The notes under the pieces: generated by a model
What the model was told of the DNA's origin: nothing
Seen by the model: only the letters and a program-made list of their open reading frames with translations
The model's database searches: none
Source: Solobacterium sp. UBA636
Lineage (GTDB): Bacteria > Bacillota_I > Bacilli_A > Erysipelotrichales > Erysipelotrichaceae
Reading direction: 5' to 3'
Length of the DNA: 8,546 nucleotides
NCBI GenBank assembly: GCA_002299675.1
Contig: DBOW01000139.1
Span: forward strand, 23,627 to 32,172
Shown here: positions 1-3,937 of the stretch, piece after piece
Layout of the letters: each line of letters starts with the position of its first letter
How positions within the stretch are numbered: the first letter of the stretch is position 1
Translations under genes and position numbers: made by a program

Positions 1-101
1 CCCAGCAGCGATCCTTCTTCGATATTCAGGAAACCAAGCAGTATTATCATTATAAAGGTAATAATAATACGGTACAGGTTCTTTTTCTGTTTCTTGTTCA
101 T
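1..101 (-). CDS. Probable heavy-metal-exporting P-type ATPase, N-terminal fragment (cut by window edge)
   Basis: Only the first 33 codons are visible. They start MNKKQKKNLYRI and continue as a basic cytoplasmic stub followed by one hydrophobic segment (residues about 12-24, RIIITFIMIILLG). The ATG shares one base with the TAA stop of the upstream HMA gene (TAATG), so translation is probably coupled; no independent ribosome binding site is obvious. A lysine-rich start running directly into a first membrane helix, without its own metal-binding domain, is typical of Bacillota Zn/Cd/Pb-type P1B ATPases that are encoded after a separate small HMA protein. The phosphorylation motif DKTG and the membrane CPC motif would lie outside the window, so the assignment rests on context and the N-terminal pattern. 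Another membrane protein remains possible. Confidence 0.6.
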   Translation of the reverse strand, partial: MNKKQKKNLYRIIITFIMIILLGFLNIEEGSLL

Positions 102-319
102 TAGAAATAAATCTCACAGTCATCTTCGACTTTTCTGCAGTTTTTAAGTACTTCAGTCATTACGGTCTTAGGATCCTGTCCTTCATTGAATTCAACATTC
201 ATTTTCAGGGTCATGAAGTTTACTGTTGCGTCTTTTACGCCAGCTGTTTTTCTGGCAGCTTCTTCCATCTTGGCTGCACAGTTAGGGCAGTCTACTTCGA
301 TTTTATATGTTTTTTTCAT
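101..319 (-). CDS. Small HMA-domain metal-binding protein (metallochaperone)
   Basis: This is a 72-residue soluble protein with a ferredoxin-like heavy-metal-associated fold. The metal-binding CxxC lies in the first loop as DCPNCAAKME (Cys11, Cys14), and the expected beta-alpha-beta pattern follows (GVKDATVNFMTLKMNVEF). Two more cysteines, Cys61 and Cys68, sit in the acidic C-terminal tail ending in CEIYF and could add ligands. Proteins of this type bind a soft or borderline divalent metal and pass it to a partner ATPase in the cytoplasm. Here the next gene, overlapping by one base, looks like that ATPase. I chose the ATG at 319 because GGAGG lies 7 bases upstream. An in-frame ATG at 343 lies inside the operator palindrome, has no ribosome binding site and would add eight non-family residues. 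The exact metal (Zn, Cd, Pb or Cu) cannot be read from the sequence. The acidic DD before Cys68 and the neighbour favour a Zn/Cd-type system. Confidence 0.88.
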   Translation of the reverse strand: MKKTYKIEVDCPNCAAKMEEAARKTAGVKDATVNFMTLKMNVEFNEGQDPKTVMTEVLKNCRKVEDDCEIYF

Positions 320-326
320 TTTGATA

Positions 327-331
327 CCTCC
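327..331 (-). promoter_or_regulatory. Ribosome binding site of the HMA gene
   Basis: A perfect GGAGG on the minus strand lies 7 bases before the ATG at 319. It decides the start of the HMA gene against the upstream in-frame ATG at 343. Confidence 0.85.
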
Positions 332-338
332 AGTATTT

Positions 339-364
339 AACATATGAACATCTGTTCATATATG
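339..364. promoter_or_regulatory. Palindromic operator, probably for an ArsR/SmtB-family metal sensor
   Basis: The core ATATGAACA-TC-TGTTCATAT (342-361) is a perfect 9-2-9 inverted repeat, and it fits the 12-2-12 frame (339-364) used by SmtB/CzrA/CadC-type repressors, whose sites carry TGAACA half-sites. It begins directly after the -10 box of the minus-strand promoter and covers the expected transcription start, so a bound repressor would block RNA polymerase until metal releases it. No ArsR-family gene is in the window; it may lie beyond the ATPase or elsewhere. The palindrome is seen directly, and the family assignment is an inference from half-site resemblance and the metal-efflux genes it controls. 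Confidence 0.75.
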
Positions 365-393
365 AGTATATTACTATCCTGGACGTGTGTCAA
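365..393 (-). promoter_or_regulatory. Sigma-A promoter of the HMA/P-type ATPase unit
   Basis: Read on the minus strand, a consensus -35 TTGACA (393-388) is followed by a 17-bp spacer and a -10 TATACT (370-365). This is one base from the -10 consensus with ideal spacing, so the promoter should be strong when not repressed. Transcription should start near 358, inside the palindromic operator. Confidence 0.85.
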
Positions 394-444
394 TAAATAA
401 TGGACAGTATTTTTAAAATGATGGCTGGTTCAGCCGAAAACTGT

Positions 445-474
445 TTAGATTAAAGCTGTGGTATGTGAGATAAT
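445..474 (+). promoter_or_regulatory. Candidate extended -10 promoter of the hydrolase/cls/MazG-like operon
   Basis: TGAGATAAT (466-474) matches an extended -10 element (TGnTATAAT) with one mismatch. A weak -35 candidate TTAGAT (445-450) sits 18 bp upstream. Transcription would then begin at about 480-482, essentially on the ATG at 481. No better promoter was found between the divergent metal-efflux promoter and this gene. The rest of this 87-bp stretch holds only a small 5-bp hairpin (GGCTG/CAGCC at 423-435). Confidence 0.4.
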
Positions 475-480
475 TTAGGT

Positions 481-1620
481 ATGAATATTATTGATTATTT
501 AAAATGGCGCGGTGATTTAAGCTTTAAACAGGATCCCTTTAATGAAGTGGATAATCTTTGTCTTTGCCATATGACATATACGGTTTTTGATGATCTGATT
601 GACTATAATTCAGCACTGACAATCAGGGAACTGAGTGATCTGTTTTTTCTGAAGCATTCTGAAGAAGAAATAAAGGCTTCCAGATCCTTTGTGGCTGATG
701 CGCCCTACACTTTAAAGGCACTGGGAATGTCCAGACGTTTTGGTGATTTGAGGATAGCTAATTTTGTCTCTATTCTCAATGAGGAAACAACCGAGCAGTT
801 CTGCGCTCTGCAGATTGATCTGGGAAATGGGCTCATATTTGTATCGTTTCGCGGGACAGATGATACTATTATCGGCTGGAAGGAAGATTTTAAGATTACC
901 TATGAAATAACCAGGGCTCAGAAATCAGCTTTAAACTATGTAAATAAAAATCTGCTGAGAGGAAGAAAATATATTTTTGCCGGTCATTCCAAGGGTGGCA
1001 ATCTGGCAATATATGCCGCTATGAATGCACCGAAAAGAATAAGAAACCGAATAGTATCTGTATATTCAATGGATGGACCGGGTATTGCGGATGAGTTTAT
1101 TGATGAAAAACTCTTCCAGGAAATAAAAGACCGCTATATCAAGATAGTGCCGGAATTTGATGTATTCGGTATGATTTATGACCACTGCGAAAATCTGAAA
1201 ATAGTAAAGTCTGATTCGTTTTTTCTCAATCAGCATGCCGCCACCTCATGGCAGGTTATGGGAAAAGACTTTGAATATCTAGAAGATGTAAGTTCTGAAT
1301 CCAGAATGATCAAAGATAATCTTATCGCTTTCATGAATGAGGTCGGTCTTGAAAAAAGAGAGGATTTTGTGGAAGCCTGTTTCGGGGCTTTAAATGAGCT
1401 TGGAATCAAAAATGTTTCAGATATGTCCAGAGCTTCTTTAAATGCACTGATAAGAGCGATAAAGAGGTTTGCGGATATGGATGAGCAGAATAAGGAAACG
1501 GGCTATAAACTGATAAAGGTTTTTACGGATATGATTTCTGGTTCATTTAATGTGAAAATTAATGAGACAAAAGAGGTTATACATGACACGCTGTTTAATA
1601 AAAAAAGGGGTAGCAAATGA
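481..1620 (+). CDS. DUF2974 (Mbeg1-like) alpha/beta-hydrolase family protein
   Basis: This 379-residue cytoplasmic protein has no signal peptide or membrane segment. The opening NIIDYLKWRGDLSF is the characteristic start of DUF2974 proteins and supports the ATG at 481; an in-frame stop lies just upstream at 466. The lipase-like core shows FRGTDD (123-128), comparable to the oxyanion-side FRGT motif of class 3 lipases, and a nucleophile elbow GHSKGGN with Ser170. His252 in QHAATSWQV is the likely catalytic histidine, and Asp227 in PEFDVFGM is a possible acid. The family is thought to hydrolyse a lipid or ester, but the natural substrate is not established. The C-terminal third (about 280-379) is helical and unrecognised. 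The gene overlaps the downstream cardiolipin synthase by 4 bp (ATGA), which suggests coupled expression and a link to membrane lipid metabolism. The ATG has no convincing ribosome binding site (AGG is only one base away), in contrast to every other internal gene here. Confidence 0.85.
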   Translation: MNIIDYLKWRGDLSFKQDPFNEVDNLCLCHMTYTVFDDLIDYNSALTIRELSDLFFLKHSEEEIKASRSFVADAPYTLKALGMSRRFGDLRIANFVSILNEETTEQFCALQIDLGNGLIFVSFRGTDDTIIGWKEDFKITYEITRAQKSALNYVNKNLLRGRKYIFAGHSKGGNLAIYAAMNAPKRIRNRIVSVYSMDGPGIADEFIDEKLFQEIKDRYIKIVPEFDVFGMIYDHCENLKIVKSDSFFLNQHAATSWQVMGKDFEYLEDVSSESRMIKDNLIAFMNEVGLEKREDFVEACFGALNELGIKNVSDMSRASLNALIRAIKRFADMDEQNKETGYKLIKVFTDMISGSFNVKINETKEVIHDTLFNKKRGSK

Positions 1621-3113
1621 ATAGAAAACTGATAAGAAGAATACTGCTGGCAATACCGGCAATTATACTCCAGATAGCCTGGTTTGTGATTCTGGCCAGA
1701 TGGCTTGCACCATACGCAACACTTGTTTCAGTAGTGGTTGAAATATTTGCGTTTATTTTTGTGATGTATCTGATGGTCGCAATTACGGAAGGAACCTATA
1801 AAATACTGTGGCTGATGGTTATTCTGGCTTTGCCGGTAACAGGGGGCATTCTTTATCTGTTCTTTGGCGATAAGCGTTCAGGAAAACCTCTGAGAAAAAA
1901 GATAGAAAATTCCAGCAGGGAACTTGATATAAAAGACACTTACCATGAAATTGAGACAAAGAATAAGCGTCTTGACGAAACGCTGAACATGCTGCAAAGG
2001 GAAACAGCTTATCCAGCACTTCCGCTGGAAAAAGCCAAATACTACAGTATTGGCGAGGATATGTGGAAGGATATGCTTGTTGATTTAAAGAAGGCTAAAA
2101 AATCAATTTATCTGGAATATTTTATTATTGAGAATGGCCGCATGTGGGATTCAATGGTTGAGATACTGGAAAAGAAGGTACTTAATGGGGTCGATGTGCG
2201 GCTGATGTATGATGATATTGGTTCTTTTGCGACCTATGGCTATGATAATGTCAGGGAACTGAGAGAAAAGGGTATCAAATGTTTTTCTTTTAATCCTTTA
2301 ATGAGATTAAAGGGTACACTTAATTATCGAGATCACAGAAAGATGCTCATAATTGACGAAGAAATAGCCTACAGTGGTGGTGTTAATCTGGCTGATGAGT
2401 ATATTAATGAATTTGAAAAACATGGTCACTGGAAGGATATTGGCTTCAGGATTACCGGACAGCCGGTTGACAGCTATCTTAGAATGTTTATTGAGTTCTA
2501 CAATGCCTTTACTGTTGAAGATAAGCTTAAATATGTGCCTAAAGAAGCAGCTGGACCAAAGACAAATCATGGAACAATTATTTCCTATTATGATTCTCCA
2601 GTGGGAAAAAATGCCAGGAGCTATAACTTTTATATTGAACTTATCAATCAGGCCAAGGATTATGTTTATTTCTATACTCCTTATCTGATGCTGGGTGATG
2701 ATATGATGAATTCTTTAATCAGGGCAGCTAAAAGAGGAGTTGATATTCGAATAATTATGCCAGGAATTCCTGATAAAAAGCTGGTTTATCGCATATCAAG
2801 ATCCTACTATCGTCCTTTAATGGAAGCTGGAGTACGTATTTTTGAATACACACCAGGTTTTGTGCATGCCAAGGCTCTGATTACGGATGATATTGTCTGT
2901 ACCATCGGTACAGTAAACCTGGATTATCGTTCTTTATTCCTTCATTTTGAGAATAATTCGGTATTCTATAAATCAAAGATACTGAACGATCTGAAAGCTG
3001 ATTATCTTTCTACTCAGGAAAAATGCACGGAAAGAACTGTAGACAACATGAAGTACAGTTTTGTGAAATTCATGATAGATGGAGTGCTCAGGATATTTGC
3101 GCCATTATGTTAA
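1617..3113 (+). CDS. cls: Cardiolipin synthase (phospholipase D family)
   Basis: This 498-residue membrane enzyme joins two phosphatidylglycerol molecules into cardiolipin and glycerol at the inner face of the membrane. Three hydrophobic segments open the protein (about 9-28, 34-56 and 62-83), slightly more than the two usual for bacterial Cls. Two phospholipase D catalytic motifs follow. The first is HRKMLIID (His240, Lys242, Asp247) followed by SGGVN; the second is HAKALITD (His417, Lys419, Asp424) followed by IGTVNLDYRS. Length and the C-terminal hydrophobic end (VLRIFAPL) fit full-length Cls, and both HKD motifs are intact, so it should be active. The start has AAGGGG six bases upstream, at the end of the overlapping hydrolase gene. 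Gene order with a lipase-fold protein suggests phospholipid turnover or remodelling. Another PLD-type phosphatidyltransferase is a minor alternative. Confidence 0.95.
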   Translation: MNRKLIRRILLAIPAIILQIAWFVILARWLAPYATLVSVVVEIFAFIFVMYLMVAITEGTYKILWLMVILALPVTGGILYLFFGDKRSGKPLRKKIENSSRELDIKDTYHEIETKNKRLDETLNMLQRETAYPALPLEKAKYYSIGEDMWKDMLVDLKKAKKSIYLEYFIIENGRMWDSMVEILEKKVLNGVDVRLMYDDIGSFATYGYDNVRELREKGIKCFSFNPLMRLKGTLNYRDHRKMLIIDEEIAYSGGVNLADEYINEFEKHGHWKDIGFRITGQPVDSYLRMFIEFYNAFTVEDKLKYVPKEAAGPKTNHGTIISYYDSPVGKNARSYNFYIELINQAKDYVYFYTPYLMLGDDMMNSLIRAAKRGVDIRIIMPGIPDKKLVYRISRSYYRPLMEAGVRIFEYTPGFVHAKALITDDIVCTIGTVNLDYRSLFLHFENNSVFYKSKILNDLKADYLSTQEKCTERTVDNMKYSFVKFMIDGVLRIFAPLC

Positions 3114-3131
3114 ATTATGGCTGATTTACTT

Positions 3132-3138
3132 AAAGGAG
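3132..3138 (+). promoter_or_regulatory. Ribosome binding site deciding the start of the MazG-like gene
   Basis: AAAGGAG is followed by the tandem ATGATG at 3141-3146. Spacing from GGAG is 2 bases to the first ATG and 5 to the second, favouring 3144. The longer in-frame ATG at 3117 lies upstream of this site and has none of its own. Confidence 0.75.
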
Positions 3139-3143
3139 AAATG

Positions 3144-3443
3144 ATGATTAAGGAAGAAACAGTAAAAGAAGTACTGAAGTTCAGGGATGATAGAAACTGG
3201 AAACAGTTTCACAACCCCAAAGATATGGCTATATCTATCTCTCTTGAGGCAAATGAACTGCTGGAGATATTTCAATGGTCGGGCAGTGATACTTATCCTG
3301 AGGGCTGTGATGAAAAGATTGAGGAGGAGCTGGCTGATGTGCTTATTTATGCATTGATGATGGCTGATCGCTGTAATCTTGATACTGATGAAATAATACT
3401 GAAAAAGCTTAAAAGAAATGCCAGGAAATATCCGCTTAAGTAG
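3144..3443 (+). CDS. MazG-like nucleotide pyrophosphohydrolase
   Basis: A 99-residue all-alpha MazG-like protein. The opening VLKFRDDRNWKQFHNPKD and the block ISISLEANELLEIFQW are typical of the short, single-domain family. The metal-binding carboxylates are all present: Glu35 and Glu38 (ExxE), then Glu62 and Asp65 in EEELADVLIY (ExxD). Such enzymes hydrolyse nucleoside triphosphates to monophosphate and pyrophosphate with Mg2+. Substrate preference differs among members and may include non-canonical or damaged dNTPs, so a housecleaning role is an inference. Start at 3144 was chosen for the ribosome binding site; 3141 would add one Met, and 3117 would add nine residues. It follows cls by 30 bases and closes the operon. 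The last codons form the left arm of the terminator, and the stop codon lies across the loop and right arm. Confidence 0.88.
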   Translation: MIKEETVKEVLKFRDDRNWKQFHNPKDMAISISLEANELLEIFQWSGSDTYPEGCDEKIEEELADVLIYALMMADRCNLDTDEIILKKLKRNARKYPLK

Positions 3444-3457
3444 ATATTTCCTTTTTT
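3423..3457 (+). terminator. Rho-independent terminator of the hydrolase/cls/MazG-like operon
   Basis: A perfect 10-bp stem AGGAAATATC (3423-3432) pairs with GATATTTCCT (3443-3452) around a 10-base loop, followed by a run of six T (3452-3457). The left arm is coding sequence and the TAG stop (3441-3443) spans the loop and the first base of the right arm, so a ribosome finishing the gene could interfere with folding. The stem is AT-rich, so efficiency is uncertain. Confidence 0.8.
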
Positions 3458-3513
3458 CTGATACAGAAATCCTGATAAAAGCTTATGAAAATATTGATAA
3501 ATAAGATGCTTCA

Positions 3514-3543
3514 TTCATGACCAAAGTCATTGTATGTTATCAT
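3514..3543 (+). promoter_or_regulatory. Candidate extended -10 promoter of the phosphorelay/c-di-GMP operon
   Basis: TGTTATCAT (3535-3543) fits an extended -10 element with one mismatch to TATAAT. The -35 region around 3514-3520 (TTCATGA) is poor. The expected transcript start near 3550 would leave a short leader containing AAGGGG (3557-3562), six bases before the ATG at 3569. A preceding terminator makes a promoter in this 125-bp gap necessary, but its exact place is a best guess. A short hairpin ATGAC/GTCAT (3517-3530) covers the -35 area. Confidence 0.45.
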
Positions 3544-3557
3544 TATAAGGTAACACA
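3533..3557. repeat. Imperfect inverted repeat overlapping the candidate -10 box
   Basis: TATGTTATC (3533-3541) and GGTAACACA (3549-3557) form a 9-7-9 inverted repeat with two mismatches; the inner seven bases match except for one. It covers the -10 box and likely transcript start of the phosphorelay operon, where a transcription factor could act. It may also be chance in AT-rich DNA. Confidence 0.35.
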
Positions 3558-3568
3558 AGGGGAATACT

Positions 3569-3928
3569 ATGGATGTAAAGGACTGCTACAGGGAATTTGA
3601 AGGCAATTACGAAGATGCCTTAAGCCGATTGATGAATGATACACTTATTGAGAAATTTCTTAAGAAGTTTTTAAATGACGACAGTTATAATTCACTGTCT
3701 GTTTCTATAGAAAACAGAGACTATCATGAAGCCTTTAAAGCTGCCCATACATTAAAGGGCGTGAGTCTTAATCTTTCTTTGTCCAGACTATCGGCAAGTG
3801 CCAGTGAGATAACTGAGTATTTAAGAGACTGTGACAATAAAATAATTGATGAAACTGTACTGTTCAGACTTTTTGACAGTGTTTCTAAGGACTACAGGAT
3901 GACTGTTGAGGTTATTGAAAAGCTTTAG
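3569..3928 (+). CDS. Stand-alone HPt (histidine phosphotransfer) protein
   Basis: A 119-residue all-helical cytoplasmic protein, the usual size for a single HPt four-helix bundle. The phospho-accepting histidine is His60 in AAHTLKGVSLNL, which fits the canonical HxLKG motif; the following LSLSRLSASASEITEYLR is the helix that normally packs behind it. HPt proteins shuttle phosphate between receiver domains in multi-step phosphorelays. AAGGGG lies six bases before the ATG. It is the first gene of an operon whose next genes encode a receiver-containing c-di-GMP protein (9 bases downstream) and a histidine kinase, so the likely partners are the kinase side as donor and the N-terminal receiver of the next protein as acceptor. 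Partner choice is inferred from gene order only. Confidence 0.9.
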   Translation: MDVKDCYREFEGNYEDALSRLMNDTLIEKFLKKFLNDDSYNSLSVSIENRDYHEAFKAAHTLKGVSLNLSLSRLSASASEITEYLRDCDNKIIDETVLFRLFDSVSKDYRMTVEVIEKL

Positions 3929-3937
3929 TGGGGTCAT

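Noticed and set aside
320..343. Longer form of the HMA protein starting at the ATG at 343
   Set aside because: That ATG lies inside the operator palindrome, has no ribosome binding site, and a perfect GGAGG sits between it and the family-typical start at 319.
404..444. ACAGT...ACTGT inverted repeat and GGCTG/CAGCC hairpin between the divergent units
   Set aside because: The arms are only 5 bp and no T-run follows; too weak to call a terminator or operator.
2374..2688. 104-codon plus-strand open frame inside cls
   Set aside because: It overlaps the first HKD region of cardiolipin synthase in another frame; its composition looks like out-of-frame translation.
3117..3143. Longer form of the MazG-like protein starting at 3117
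   Set aside because: No ribosome binding site precedes it, and AAAGGAG sits downstream, directly before the tandem ATGs at 3141/3144, where the conserved family sequence begins.
3480..3516. Possible upstream promoter starting at TTGATA (3494-3499)
   Set aside because: The position 17 bp downstream reads ATGACC, which is not a -10 box.
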